Below are positions 1 to 11,159 of a DNA stretch of 64,000 nt, piece after piece (positions within the stretch are counted from its first letter, which is position 1; each line of letters opens with the position of its first letter). The notes beneath the pieces were generated by a model. The model was not told where the DNA came from. It searched no databases and was given only the letters and a program-made list of their open reading frames with translations. Made by a program: the position numbers and the translations under genes. The stretch is taken from the NCBI RefSeq assembly GCF_000226115.1, contig NC_016457.1:992001-1056000 (forward strand), given 5' to 3'. Source of the DNA: Thermothielavioides terrestris NRRL 8126. Its lineage: Eukaryota; Ascomycota; Sordariomycetes; Sordariales; Chaetomiaceae.

Positions 1-1
1 G

Positions 2-688
2 GCTGTACCTCCTCCACCGCAGCAGGGCTACCGGGCTCCTAATCCTCCCTTGGGTGGGCCGTACGGAAGTCCCGTGCCAAACATGGCCCAGCCCACTTGG
101 CCGCCGCAACAAGGCTTCGGCCAAACCGCGTACCCGCCGCGGGCGTCCCCGGTGCCGCCTGCCGGAATACCGTACGCCTATGGACAGTTGCCCGCGAATG
201 CCAATCCGAACGACCCCAAGAGCCAACACCCCATCCCCGGGAGCTACAACCGTCAAGCGTTCAATCCCAAGACGCAGTCGTTCGTCCCGGCCAACGGGCT
301 TCCAATGCAACCTCCTCCTCCTCCGCCTCCGCCGGCGGCTGGGCCTTACGGGGGCTCGAGCCCTCGGCATGGCAGCCCACAGTTCCAACCGCCGCACATG
401 GGCTACGGCGGGTTCCAGCAACAGCCGATGCCGCAGCCGGGCTATGGGCCCGCACCGGGGCCGTACGGTATGACGAGACAGGGTTCCAACAACTCAATGC
501 CGCCGTACCACGCTGTGCAGGCGCCTCCGCACGTGCCGCCGCCTCACGGGCCGCCGCAGCATCTACCGCCGACCGGGCCCATGCACATGCCGAACAAGCC
601 CGGCGGGCCCTCGGGGCCGGGCCAGACGTTCAGCCACCTTCCCAACTACGGCAACCCGGCCACGTTGCCGCAGAAGCCTTCTACTTAG
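2..688 (+). CDS. Proline/glutamine-rich C-terminal part of a protein (R3H/SUZ-type RNA-binding candidate), 5' truncated
   Basis: The frame is open from base 2 to a TAG at 686-688, so this is the 3' end of a gene whose start lies outside the window. The 228 visible residues are low-complexity: Pro-, Gly- and Gln-rich, with a run of about nine prolines near residue 105 and repeated PYG/PQ motifs. The segment PNDPKSQHPIPGSYNRQAFN is the least biased part and resembles the tail of fungal R3H/SUZ-domain RNA-binding proteins; that is recognition from memory, and no domain is visible here. Such tails usually mediate protein contacts in mRNP granules. The coding frame is supported by strong composition bias and by the absence of stops over the whole stretch. 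Family assignment is tentative. Confidence 0.55.
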   Translation, partial: AVPPPPQQGYRAPNPPLGGPYGSPVPNMAQPTWPPQQGFGQTAYPPRASPVPPAGIPYAYGQLPANANPNDPKSQHPIPGSYNRQAFNPKTQSFVPANGLPMQPPPPPPPPAAGPYGGSSPRHGSPQFQPPHMGYGGFQQQPMPQPGYGPAPGPYGMTRQGSNNSMPPYHAVQAPPHVPPPHGPPQHLPPTGPMHMPNKPGGPSGPGQTFSHLPNYGNPATLPQKPST

Positions 689-1742
689 AAGTTTGAGAGC
701 ATCAAAGCGGGGGTCGGGCGTAGGAGTCAAATGGATATTGGGTCATTGAAGGCGCAAAACAGGATCCGGAGGCAGGGGAGTCGCATATGCATCGGGGCGT
801 TTTGGGGGTAATAGTGAAAGTCGGGCAAAGAGCGATGACGATGGCTTGGAAGAAGAAAGCGGGTTTCACCCGTGCGCTGGGACGACGATACTCCCGCGCT
901 GCTCTCTGCTCGATTCCGACGGATACGGTGAAGCCATGAAGCCATGAAGCAAGGAGGAGGCTGATCCTCTGGCGGGGATGCAGGGGATGGGTGGATGGAT
1001 GGGACGTGCCCTTGCCTGCCTCACCCAAGTTCTGAGTTTCCCGGCGTCAACGCATCAACATGAAGGACAAGGGAGAATATAGTTCCGGTTCACGACCATC
1101 AACACGGCAATCAGGCCTGTTATAGATGTGCAGAATAGAAGCTACTTTTTCTCTTTCTCTTTTTTTATCCTTCTTTTCTTACCCCCTTTTGATAACCAAC
1201 GGTGTCTTGTTCCCTTCTTCCAATCTTGGCTCTCTCCTCCCTTTCACTCACTTGTCGCGTAGTCGTGCCTTGGCTCTTTGGATAGGCGTGATGTCCACAC
1301 CTCTCCCACCCCTTCTTGTCTCGTTCGCTGTGCTGAGCGTGTGGGTTGGGTGAATGGGGCCTGTGGCACCATACCTAGATACTCATATGGTAGTTGCAGC
1401 ATGGCATTTCTGAGAGTCATCTCCTTGACACGACAGGACAGGACAGGACAACTTGAATGGGATGCCCGCCTGTCTGGCTGGCGACCACCTTGCGTTTATG
1501 ACCACACCTGATCCACTCTGCCCGTCTTGCTCTACTTTGCGCTTCGCTGATCGATCATGTGCGTGGATGGAGCCAATCGAGTGAAACTGTAAAAGACGGG
1601 GGCAAAGATGGTGAGGAGGGAGATCAGGCCTTGCTTTCCACGGCAGGAGACAAGAAAAGCAAAAAAAAGAGCAAGAAGAACCGTTCTATTATTTTCATTT
1701 TGTTCATTTCTTCGTCTGGCCCGCGCCCCACCAGCGCGAGCT
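689..1742. other. Intergenic: converging 3' flanks
   Basis: No convincing reading frame. It holds the 3' flanks of the convergent genes at 2-688 and 1743-3027, a pyrimidine-rich tract at about 1138-1260, and a short GACAG pentamer run (four units, 1432-1451). Confidence 0.6.
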
Positions 1743-3027
1743 CTACTCGCCATTTTCCCTCGGCTCCCTCGCTTCTCTCTGCTGGCCGCCGCCGCCGGCT
1801 CGCGCACCAGCGCCGGTCCGACCAGCGCGCTTCCCGCCCCTACCGGCGCCGCCGCCACCGCCGCCGGACCGCCCGCCGTCGTAATGCTTGCCGCCGTCCT
1901 CGCCGGCGCCCTCCCTCTTGTCGCCGCCGTCCTTGTCGCTGCCGGCCAGCGGCGCGGTGGCGAGGCGCTGGGCCAGGTCGATCTGCGTGCGGATCGTGTT
2001 GGCCAGGTAGCTGACCATGAGGACGTCCTGGATGTGGTTGTTGAAGTCGTGCTCGATCTGGGTGCTGGACACCTTGGGGGCGAGCGACAGCGCGTTCATC
2101 AGGTACTGGCCCAGCGCGTGGCTGCCGTCGCGCTCCTCGTCCAGCACCTCGCCCACGTAGCCGGACACGCGCTCGAGCAGGTCCGAGACGGCCTCGAGCG
2201 CCTGCGCGAGCGACTCGAGGTCGGAGGCGACGGGCGCCGCGCGCGTCTCGCTCTCGGCGGCCGCCGTGACGGTCCCCAGCGCGGCGCGCTCGGCGTCGCT
2301 GAAGAGCAGCTTGTGCGGCACCTCGACGAAGAGGCAGGACTCGGCGGCGCGCTCGGGCGACACGGCCACGGGCGCCGAGATGTACGTCTTGGTCTCGATC
2401 GGGGCGCCCGGCTCGGTCGAGATGGTCAGGTGCACGGCCGGGTGCGGGAACGTGCCGGTCTCGGGCGAGGCGAAGAAGTTCTGGATCAGGGCCGAGAAGC
2501 TGTTGAGCTCGTGCGAGGTCGTATACCAGCCGAGGAGGGTCTCGCGCGGCGAGGCCTTGAGCGTCAGCGCGAGCATGTTCTTCTGGTACTCGACGTCGAC
2601 CTCGACCTGGTCCTCGTTCTCGGTGTGCGGGATCGCGAAGGTGCTCCGCACCTCGACCTCGCTGCCGTCCTCGCTGCGCGTGCCGACCAGGGCGCCGATC
2701 ACCCTTGTGGATTGTGTGTCCCGGATGTCGCGGCGGGTGGCATGGTCGATGACGGAGAAGACGGCCTAGGCGGAGGGAGTATGGTTAGTGTTTCCGGCCG
2801 GGCCAGTATGCCGATGCGGGGCCCCTGCTAAGGGAGGGGCAATGTTGCGGTGATAGGGAGTAGACAGGGTGGTAGGAGGAGTTGAGGGGGGTGCGGGCGG
2901 GAGAGGCAGGCGGGCATACTTGGGGCTGGATGTTCACGGTAAGCGGGGCACTGCCGGCGGCGAAACCCATCACGGTGGGCGCCAGTGGCCGGGCGAGGTG
3001 GACGAAGTGCTCTTGATCGACAGCCAT
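1743..3027 (-). CDS. Eukaryotic translation initiation factor 3 subunit F (eIF3f), MPN domain
   Basis: Two exons: 3027..2920 and 2765..1743 (376 aa), with a 154-nt intron (GTATGC..CCTAG). Exon 1 encodes the N-terminus up to VNIQPQ; exon 2 continues [13 protein letters not shown], the start of the MPN fold, and runs through [12 protein letters not shown] and [10 protein letters not shown]. eIF3f is a non-catalytic MPN subunit of the eIF3 complex that helps place mRNA on the 40S subunit. Consistent with that, the full metalloprotease HxH..D signature is not present. The helical C-terminal half carries the conserved [20 protein letters not shown] and the [16 protein letters not shown] helix, then ends in a Gly/Arg-rich tail of about 70 residues. 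The ATG at 3027 is the only one that gives the conserved N-terminus. The gene diverges from UTP25 across 521 bp. Confidence 0.93.
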
Positions 3028-3548
3028 GGCTAGGGATGCAACGGGCGTCGAGTGTTCCTTTGCGGATGGCGATGGAGTGATACAGTTCCCCAGCCGCAGG
3101 TCGCAGAAGATTGGCGGCAACCGATGGAGCAGGGACAAGTGAGTCGGGGCCGGGTCGTGAGGTCGGGCAAAGGGGTCGCCAGGCAAAACTGGAGCCTCTT
3201 TCTTTGCGAGCCTGTCCGGACTTGGATCTCGAATTTTGGTTTTGGCGGGTCCTGGTTGTGCGCGCCAAGATAAGCTGGCCGATAAGCCAAAGTGGTGTGC
3301 AAGGCAAGGCTGTGAGTCGCTGCAGGTCGAAAGTGGGGTAGTTAGACATGCGAGGGGTCTCCTACAACAGCGATCATTGGCTCTTGGCAGCTGGCCATTC
3401 CGCAAGGCTGAAAGATTTCATCAAGTCTCATTCCTCATTCTCATTTCACCTATCTTTTTTTGTCAGAGGGACCGCAACCCGCACACTGACATCTGAGGCC
3501 GAAACGGCCTCCAAATTCGACACAGCGTGAAACAATAACTCTAGTGCG
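3028..3548. promoter_or_regulatory. Divergent promoter between eIF3f and UTP25
   Basis: 521 bp separate the two ATGs, and no frame within it looks coding. It must hold both start sites. A pyrimidine-rich tract (about 3428-3468) lies just upstream of UTP25. No specific factor site is claimed. Confidence 0.5.
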
Positions 3549-5856
3549 ATGGCACCAGATGGCCGGGCCGGGTTCCGCGGCGGGTCGAGGGGGAGGGGAG
3601 CATTGAGAGGCAGAGGAGCAGGACCAGGACGGGGAAAGCGACGGGGAAAAGCCACGGCTCAAGAGCCGCCAAGTGCCCGGTTTCATCATGCCCGGTTGGC
3701 ATCGCAAGAGTACGTTACCGTTCCCATACGGAAAAATTCACCCGTGTTCAGATTCAGAAATTGTTGACCGAACGGCAGCGAGTCGGAGGACGAGGCTGGG
3801 GAGGCGTCCGAAGATGAATCTGACGTCGGCGCCATGGAGTCGGGCTCGGAAGATGAGGAGGAGCAAAAACAGCCTGCTCAACCCTACATGAGCTTGATGC
3901 GCAGCCTCGTCGAAAGTGCGCCTCATAAGGCAAAGCGGCGGAAATTGGACCATGCTCCGGACGATGACAAGGTGGCGTCGAAGCCAGAACCTACGGTTGA
4001 GCCCGCTAAAGACGAGGAGGGAGAGGAGGAGGAGCGTGACGTCGACTTAGTCGAGGAGCCGGAGGAGGATCCGGCGGATGCACCGCCCGAAGACCTGTTC
4101 GATGAGGACGACAACCTGGACAGCTCCGACCCGTTCGAGGTGCACTTTGCCGACCCCAAAGAGGACGAGTTCCAGCCGAGGTTGAAGGCAGTCCAGGCCG
4201 GCAAGTGGCGCACGGAACGGGCAGCCGCCAAGTCGACGCGCATCTTCCTCAGCGTCCCCGACGTCGGCGATGCTGAAGGGAAGTCGTTGCCTGCACCTGT
4301 GTCGACATTATCCGATCTCAAGCTCAAGAAGAGACTGCATGAGGCTCTGGCGCCCAAGCACGCCAAGTTCGACGAGGTCGAGCAGACAATAGCGCCGATG
4401 CTATTCAACTACCAGGACCTGCTCTACTGCAACCGCACCGTTTCTGGGTCACAGAGCGTCAGGAGGATGGTCTGTCTCCACGCGCTGAACCACATCTTCA
4501 AGTGCGTAAGCCGCAAATTTCTCGCTGTAAGCACTGGTCTAACAACGTGACAGGACGCGTGACCGGGTTATTAAGAACAATGCGAGGATAGCCCGGACTG
4601 AGGGCAACGAAGATCTGGAGCTGAGAGACCAGGGCTTCACGCGCCCCAAGGTGCTGATGATCCTGCCAACGCGGCAGTCCTGCGTCAAGATGGTGGACAT
4701 GATCGTCTCCATCTGCGAGCCGGATCAGCAGGAAAACAGGAAGCGGTTCGCAGACGGTTACATCGACAAACAATCCAAGTTCTCGGACGACAAGCCGGAG
4801 GACTTCAGAGACCTGTTCTCGGGTAACGACGACGACATGTTCCGGCTGGGCCTGAAGTTCACTCGAAAGACGATCAAGTACTTCTCGCAGTTCTACAACT
4901 CGGACATCATCTTTGCCAGCCCGCTGGGCCTCCGCATGGCCATCGGCTCCGAAGAGGAGAAGAAGGTTGACTTCGACTTCCTCAGCTCGATCGAGCTCGT
5001 CATCGTCGACCAGGCCGACGCACTGCTGATGCAGAATTGGGAGCACGTCGAGTTCATCTTCGAGCACCTCAACATCCAGCCCAAGGACGCCCACGGCTGC
5101 GACTTCAGCCGCGTCCGCAGCTGGTACCTGGACGACCAAGCCAAGTACTTCCGCCAGACGGCCATCTTCAGCGCCTTCAACACGCCCGAGCTGGCCGAGC
5201 TGGTCCGCGCGCACTGCCACAACTGGGCCGGCAAGGCCCGGCTGCAGCAGGAGTGCCCGGGCGTGATCCAGCACCTCGGCGTGAAGGCGCGCCAGACGTT
5301 CAGCCGCTTCGAGGCGGCCTCGATCGCGGCCGACCCGGACGCGCGGTTCGCCTACTTCACCAAGGCGATCCTGCCGGTGCTGGCGAAGCACAAGGCGCGG
5401 GACGCCGGCGGCACGCTCGTCTTCATCCCGTCGTACCTCGACTTCGTCCGCGTGCGCAACTACTTCGCCAACAACCCGGCCGCCGCGCACATCAGCTTCG
5501 GCGCCATCTCCGAGTACACCGACGTGCCCGAGGCGATGCGCGCCCGGTCGCACTTCCTCACGGGGCGCCACAAGGTGCTGCTGTACACGGAGCGCGCGCA
5601 CCACTTCCGCCGGTACCAGATCCGCGGCGTCCGGCGCGTGGTCATGTACGGGCTGCCGGACAACCCGCTCTTCTACCGGGAGATCGCGGGCGGCTGCCTG
5701 CAGAAGAGCGAGCAGGCGCTGCTGCTGGAGCCCGGGCAGGGGGCGGTGCGGGTCATGTTCTCCAGGTACGACGTGATGAAGCTGGAGCGGGTCGTCGGCA
5801 CGGCCAGGGTGGGCAAGATGATCCACGAGCAGGGCGATACCTTTGATTTTGTCTAG
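3549..5856 (+). CDS. UTP25: U3 snoRNP-associated protein Utp25 (SSU processome)
   Basis: Three exons: 3549..3709, 3779..4501, 4554..5856 (728 aa). All splice phases agree and both introns are short (69 and 52 nt). The N-terminus is an Arg/Gly-rich RNA-binding tail ([19 protein letters not shown]), followed by a long acidic region typical of nucleolar proteins. The C-terminal two thirds is the Utp25 domain, a degenerate helicase-like fold: [13 protein letters not shown] stands where motif Ia would be and [12 protein letters not shown] is a DEAD-like box that has lost the catalytic pattern. Later [19 protein letters not shown] and FYREIAGG are Utp25 signatures. It acts in the nucleolus in 18S pre-rRNA processing. 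IMP3, another SSU-processome component, is also in this window. Confidence 0.93.
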
Positions 5857-6132
5857 GCGGGGTTTTCCGTGGGAATGCGTGTGTTGAAACAGCTAGTAGA
5901 TTGATGGTGCAAACGGTCTGCCCGGGACGCCAAATTGGAAAGAAAGAGGGAAAAAACCGCCATGGCTCCCCGTATCGTACTCGTATATGCAAGTTCCATG
6001 ATGTACAGAGCTTTGCTCTCATAACACTTACACTTCCTTCTAGCCACCCATCCCGCCCAAACGAGAGAGAACAAAAATGCCAAAGCAAGAGAAACAAAAA
6101 GTACAGTTCAGCAGCCCCACACAAACATGCTC

Positions 6133-6812
6133 CTATCGTGACGATGACGACGACGACGACGACGACGAGGATGATGACGACTCCGACTGCGACGCCAACG
6201 TCATGGCCTCAATCTTGCCGACCATCTCCTCGAACCGGTCGCGCCCGTCAGCGCGGAAGCGCGTCACCTTGGCGATGTTCTTCTGCGTCAGGTCGGTGTG
6301 CCGCTTGCCCAGCAGGCGGTCGCGCGCGACGGCCGCCGCCGTCATGGCGAAGCGCATGTCCTTGGGCCCGTCCACCAGCTCCAGGATCGCGCTCGGCGCC
6401 TGGTCGTACTTGTCCTTGGGCTCCGTCCGCAGCACCCGCGTGTACCCGCCCGGCCGGTGCAGGTACCGCTCCCGCAGCTCGCCGAAGAGCTTGGGCATCA
6501 GCTCGTGCGCGTTCTGTTGAGCAGGGTTGGGGGTGGTGGTCAGACTGGTTCTGGTGAAAGAGAGAGAGTGAGAGGACGGGTAAGGTAGGTACGCACGAAG
6601 AGGATCCCCTGCGCTTTCCTCCGCGCCGGCTCGTTGTTCTTCTTGGCTTGGGTGATCAGCTTCTCGGCCAGCCGCTGGGCCTCCTTCGCCTTGGGCCAGG
6701 TCGTGTGGATCGACTCGTGCTTGATCAGCGAGGTCACCAGGTTGCGCAGCAGCGCCTTGCGGTGCGCCGAGTCGCGCGACAGCTGCCGGTATTTCATGTG
6801 CCCGCCCGCCAT
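6133..6812 (-). CDS. Mitochondrial large-subunit ribosomal protein bL17m
   Basis: Two exons: 6812..6597 and 6513..6133 (198 aa), with an 83-nt intron. Exon 1 begins [20 protein letters not shown] and contains [24 protein letters not shown], the bL17 core. Exon 2 continues [27 protein letters not shown], the second conserved block (yeast MRPL8 family). The protein is part of the mitoribosomal large subunit near the exit tunnel. After the bL17 domain comes a fungal extension ending in a run of about 14 serines, encoded by a GAC/GTC-type trinucleotide repeat at 6139-6180 that is probably length-variable. The start ATG at 6812 gives the conserved short N-terminus; no long presequence is visible. 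It diverges from Mic12 with a transposon copy in the shared upstream region. Confidence 0.93.
6139..6180. repeat. GAC/GAT trinucleotide repeat coding for poly-Ser in bL17m
   Basis: Imperfect run of GAC, GAT and GAG triplets on the + strand, read as serine codons on the - strand at the C-terminus of bL17m. Confidence 0.8.
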
Positions 6813-6987
6813 GGTGGGCTGTGTTTCTCTTGTCGATGCGAAACGCAGGTGGAATTGGTCTTGGGTCGGCGGTGCGGTAGGAGGAGAGCTGTCGTGGGAT
6901 TGGGGGCTAACTATCGTGGATGGTGCTCACGAAGTTTTTGGACCCCTGTCACGGAGGTAGTGTAGCAGCAGCGAAGGGTCGTCGTTA

Positions 6988-7356
6988 AAGAGGTCCCGCC
7001 AAGACTAATTTCGGAGACTGCCGCGTACAAGTAATTACAAATCGCCAAGGGTGAGCGAGGCCGCCACGACTTCGAACATCAACAATGTAAAATCGCAAGA
7101 CTCGTAGCAACAACAACTTTACGATACCTCAACCAAATCGAAAAAAAAAGAAACCAAGGATAACCCGTACTCTAACTATAACCTGTATCCTCACCTTAAC
7201 CTAAATCCTAACTAGCGGGGGGCTAGTGCCGCCCTCCGTATCCCCGGCGAACTAACCTTTGGCGATAGTGCAAACCCCGTGGCGATCTTGGCGACGTATT
7301 GACGGTGTAAAAACATTGCCGACAATTGGCCGAAATTAGTCTTGGCGGGACCTCTT
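6988..7356 (+). mobile_element. MITE family A, copy 1 (369 bp)
   Basis: Perfect 27-bp terminal inverted repeats beginning AAGAGGTCCCGCC and ending GGCGGGACCTCTT, bordered by TA at 6986-6987 and 7357-7358. There is no coding capacity. The interior holds nine telomere-like hexamers (7159-7212, CCCTAA-type on the + strand) and then a G-rich/C-rich inverted block. It lies in the divergent promoter between bL17m and Mic12, 176 bp from the first ATG and about 246 bp from the second. Forward orientation is defined as the C-rich hexamers on the + strand. Confidence 0.92.
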
Positions 7357-7602
7357 TAACGTCTACCCAGCGAAGCCGGCAGCACGGGCCACTGCAAGTC
7401 CCACTGCCGATTCCTTACCGCCGCAGCGGGCCCCACTGGCGTTGGGGGACTCCGACCACTTTCGACCTACGTCATCAATCAGGTAGGGGATAGGGCCTGA
7501 ATTTAGGCCGATCTCACCACCGAGAGCACCTGCAACAGACGATCCATGGAATGAAGCCTTCCAGCGTACAAATCAAGACAAATTGATTTGGTACTCCGTA
7601 CA

Positions 7603-8564
7603 ATGGGTTTCGTCGCCGGCTTCGTATGGCACTCCTCCCCTCTCCTGCCCTCTTCCTCTCAAACCTCTCTCAACTAACAGGAACCTCCAAAAAACAAAAA
7701 AAGACAGGCGGCGTAACCCTGACCCTCTCGCTCACCTACCTAGCACTACTCACGCACGCGCGAAACCGGGAAGCGCAGTCGGCCGTGCTGCGCGCGCAGA
7801 TCTCGACGCTCGACGCGCTCGTCCCGCCCGACCCCGCCCACCACCGCCGCCGCCGCAACGCCACCGTGCTCCTGCCCGACGGCACCTACCGCCCGCGCGA
7901 GAGCCTGGCGCAGTACGAGCGCGAGCGCGCGCGCGCCGGCCCCGTCGGCTCACTCGTCGAGACCGCCAAGACCCGCTGGAACGGCGAGGTGCTGGCTGCC
8001 GTGCGGTGGGCGCAGGAGAAGGATTGGGGGCGGGTGCGCGAGGAGGCGGAGGAGGGGGTTGCGAGGTTACTTGGAGTGGAGTTGTCGCGGGAGCCGGTCC
8101 CGGTGGAGGAACAGGGTGCTGAGAGGGCGGTGAGGACGCAAGAAGGGGGCGGCGAAGGGCGACACGAGGCGGCTCACAAGGTGAGCGAGGCGCTGCAGCA
8201 CGCGCGGGAGAAGACGGCGGTTGTTGCGCGGGCGATGGGGCAGGAGGCGAAGGAGGTCGTGTCCGAGGCGCGGGAGGTGGTAGCGACGGGCGTGGAGAAG
8301 GCCGAGGAGGCGGTTGCGAAGCGGATGGGGAAGGCGCATGATTTCGTGGAGAGGACAAAGGGGGCGGCACATCTCGCCGAGGACAAGGCTGAGGCGAAGG
8401 CCGATGCCAAGCTGCTCCATGTTTCCGACATTGAGAAGGCGCTGGCGGAAAGATACGACAGTGCACGGCGGGAGGAGCGGATGAAGAGGAGTGTGCAGGA
8501 GGTATTAAACGAGCGGTACATCCCCATGGACCAGCGGGATAACTCTCAGCTGCGGCTAGTATAA
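7603..8564 (+). CDS. MIC12: MICOS complex subunit Mic12
   Basis: Two exons: 7603..7623 and 7704..8564 (293 aa). The 21-nt first exon codes for MGFVAGF. The intron (GTATGG..AAAAAAAG, branch-like CTAAC 25 nt before the acceptor) joins it in phase to TGGVTLTLSLTYLALLTHAR, the conserved transmembrane segment of fungal Mic12/Aim5 proteins. Reading on without splicing meets a stop, which supports the intron. After the membrane anchor the protein is highly charged and helical, with a region of KAEEAV/EAREVV repeats that could form a coiled coil, ending NERYIPMDQRDNSQLRLV. MICOS shapes crista junctions in the mitochondrial inner membrane. Family assignment rests on the N-terminal signature and on the length. 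Confidence 0.82.
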
Positions 8565-8985
8565 TCAGTCGCCGCTTGCTGGTCGGAAGGGCTGCTGCTC
8601 CGTGGTCGCGGACTATGTTGATACAGCAAGCGGACGAAACGTTGAACGATCCGTGGGCCCAAGGGCAGCCTCATGAACGCTGGCTTCTGCCAGCGCTTAA
8701 TATGCGAGTCCAGTACTGTATTCTATCACCGGCACCCCCGGAGGTCGCGGGTTGAATCCCTGCCCGTCAACCCCAAGTCGGGGTTTTCGAAGCTGGCCGC
8801 CTCCCATCGCACCGGCGAAGGGGGTCGGCCAGTGAGATCTCTGTGTTCAAATGTTATCTGTATCTGACTCTGCCTGTATTCATCCTTCTATAGCCAATGT
8901 TACCCCAAGTTACACCAACTGGACCCCGCAACGCCGTGGGAACGACACCGCGACAGCACGTACTCAAACTTCTTCAACCAAGGAT
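8565..8985. other. Intergenic: converging 3' flanks
   Basis: Nothing coding seen. A short T-arm-like stretch at about 8748-8766 was examined and rejected as a tRNA. Confidence 0.5.
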
Positions 8986-10575
8986 TCACTCCGGTAGGGA
9001 GCACTTGGCCTCCAACCACTTCGCAAACTTGACGACCGGCACATCCACAGCCCGCCAAAACACATCGGCCGCCCATATGACGACCGGCACGACGAACAGC
9101 GACGCCAGGAAAAAACCTCCAGCATACGCCCTGCCCTCGACGCCCGTCAGTCCCCACGCCCACCGCTCGATGGCGTAGCCAACTGTGTGCAGTACCGGAC
9201 CGTGCATCAAATAAATAGCATAGCTGATCTTGCCAAAGTACTGCACCGCCGGCAGCGTGAAGAAGCGCTGCCACCACGCCGACCGTCCCACGGCGAGCAC
9301 GAAGAGGATAGCCCCCACGCTCTGCCAGTACCGGTGCTCGTCCTTCCACCACTTGGGAATCAAGCTCGTGAGGTACACCCACCCGGGCGCCTGGCCGCCG
9401 TCCTCGTCGGGCTGCGACATCAAGTAGAGCCCCACGATGCTGACCGCCATCCACACCGTGCGCTTCGTCGTGAACCGCCTCACCAGCCGCCCCGGCGCAG
9501 GCGACGCCGCAACCGGGAGCGCACCCGCCCCGGCCAGCCCGCTGCCGTGCGCCCCCCGGACGACATCCAGCTCCGCCAGCACCATGCCGGCGTAGAAGAG
9601 CACCATTTCCCACCGCTCGCTCCAATAGACAAACAAGACCAGCCCGGCCACCACGGCCATCCTCACCGGCCTCCGCAGCCGCGCGGTGCCGACCATCGTG
9701 AGGAACAGCACCATCGAACACCGGAACTCGACCGGGATCGTCCACAGATGCACGTCCATGGCCATGCTGCCGCCAAACGGCTGCCAGTCCCACACGTGCA
9801 CAAAGTTGAACAGCGCCTTCGCCCACTCCCGCAGCTGCTCCCTGGTCGTCTCCAGCCGGTGGTAATGATGCTCCTTGTAATTCCTGACGAACCTGTCGTC
9901 GGAGGCGAACTCCCTGGTCCACTCGTACGCGCCGAGCCGGACCAGCACGACAACAAGCAAGGTGCTCGCGGCGGTGGGCACGAACAGGCGGATGGCGCGG
10001 CGGAAGGTGAGCGAGCCGACGGCGCGCAGCAGGCCGGCCCAGTCGCGGGCGTGGGCCAGCGCGGCGGGCCGCGCGCTCAGCGCGTAGCCCGACACCACGA
10101 AGAAGACGCACACCATGGGCGGGCCCGAGAACACCAGCCGCACGAACGGCAGCTTCGGCAGGTCCCAGTGCCCCCCGCCCGAGCCGAAGCCCGGCGCGAT
10201 CTTGAACGCCGTGTAGAAGTAGTGGCACAGGAACACCGCCGCCGCCGCAAACCCCCGCATGCCGTCCAGGTAGGCTGTCGGGCTGAGGCGCGCGGGGCTA
10301 GTGCTGGTGCTGGGGTTGGTGCTGGTGCTGCTGCCGGGGTTGGGGGGGTTGGAGGCTGTGGTTGTCAGAAGTCGTGGTCGGAGGCGGCGCTGGACGTGCG
10401 GCTGGAGGAAGCTCGGGACGAGGAAGAGGACGGCGCGGAGGAGGAGCGCCGAGAGGTGAGCGAGGAGCTGGTGCGGGTGCACCGGTGGTGGCCATCGTTG
10501 TTGGAGATGGGCGGCGGATATGCCGTCTAGGAAAGAGGTTTTCTCTTCGTAGTTGGCGGCCCCATGGCTGTTCAT
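8986..10575 (-). CDS. Acyltransferase 3 family multipass membrane protein
   Basis: Single exon, 529 aa. After an N-terminal region of about 100 residues with a Ser/Thr/Pro-rich linker comes YLDGMRGFAAAAVFLCHYFY, the hallmark first helix of acyltransferase-3 (OafA/NolL-type) enzymes with its conserved Arg and His. About ten further hydrophobic segments follow, including VFFVVSGYALSARP and VHLWTIPVEFRCSMVLFLTM, both family motifs. The last part, SYAIYLMHGPVLHTVGYAIE, is the conserved penultimate helix. Enzymes of this type move acyl groups onto sugars or other acceptors at a membrane; the substrate cannot be read from the sequence. There is no cluster context. The gene reads away from MITE copy 2, which lies about 0.6 kb upstream. 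Confidence 0.88.
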   Translation of the reverse strand: MNSHGAANYEEKTSFLDGISAAHLQQRWPPPVHPHQLLAHLSALLLRAVLFLVPSFLQPHVQRRLRPRLLTTTASNPPNPGSSTSTNPSTSTSPARLSPTAYLDGMRGFAAAAVFLCHYFYTAFKIAPGFGSGGGHWDLPKLPFVRLVFSGPPMVCVFFVVSGYALSARPAALAHARDWAGLLRAVGSLTFRRAIRLFVPTAASTLLVVVLVRLGAYEWTREFASDDRFVRNYKEHHYHRLETTREQLREWAKALFNFVHVWDWQPFGGSMAMDVHLWTIPVEFRCSMVLFLTMVGTARLRRPVRMAVVAGLVLFVYWSERWEMVLFYAGMVLAELDVVRGAHGSGLAGAGALPVAASPAPGRLVRRFTTKRTVWMAVSIVGLYLMSQPDEDGGQAPGWVYLTSLIPKWWKDEHRYWQSVGAILFVLAVGRSAWWQRFFTLPAVQYFGKISYAIYLMHGPVLHTVGYAIERWAWGLTGVEGRAYAGGFFLASLFVVPVVIWAADVFWRAVDVPVVKFAKWLEAKCSLPE

Positions 10576-11159
10576 GGCTGCGGGGAAGACGCGTGCGTAT
10601 AATAAGGCGATCGGATATCAGGTCCAGCCCTCGTTCGCTTCGGTGACGGGGACATGCGGCATGGAGGGGGCAGCGCGTTGGTCAGTCCCCCGAGAGCTCT
10701 CCTGAGCCACGAACAGCCCTGGATTTTTCAGGCGACTCTCCTCCGGATACTGATAACTACTCGGTTCTATAAGACGGCGAGACTCGGGCCAGCCAGTTTC
10801 ACCAAAGGTGGCAGGAGATCAACCAGAGAATGCAAGAAAACGAAAAATAAGGCGGACGAGCAGAGGAACAAGTTAACAGCAGACGAACAAGTGAACGACG
10901 AGCAGACGAACGAGTGAACACGCAGAATCAACGGTTGCTCCATGTCAGCCGCAGAAGGATCCATCGGGATTTCATAACGTGGATTAACGTTAGATAATCG
11001 CTACCGAGGCTAGTCAGTACCACAGTACACTAGATCGCGTGGCTCAGTCTGCTTGGCTCAGGGGCAGACAGGGGAGGGTTTCGACTAACACTTACTTTTC
11101 TATCCAATACATAATCGTAACAAGGCGCGGATGACCGCCGGCCCCCAAGGTTATCCTTA
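10576..11159. other. Upstream region of the acyltransferase gene
   Basis: No coding frame. It presumably contains the acyltransferase promoter. A run of short GACGAACAAGT-like repeats lies at 10855-10915. Confidence 0.5.

Noticed and set aside
4498..5826. Long - strand frame of 442 codons opposite UTP25
   Set aside because: It is the shadow of the GC-rich UTP25 coding strand (Arg/Val/Leu/Glu-biased, no motif); UTP25 itself is clear.
7159..7212. Internal telomere or chromosome end
   Set aside because: The hexamers are degenerate, limited to nine units, and occur at the same position inside every transposon copy, so they are part of the element and not a chromosome terminus.
8735..8775. tRNA-like T arm (GCGGG TTGAATC CCTGC)
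   Set aside because: The loop lacks the invariant C of TTCRA, and no A box, anticodon arm or acceptor stem pairs upstream.
9187..10530. 447-codon + strand frame opposite the acyltransferase
   Set aside because: Rich in His, Pro, Arg and Gln without any domain; explained as the shadow of the membrane protein on the other strand.
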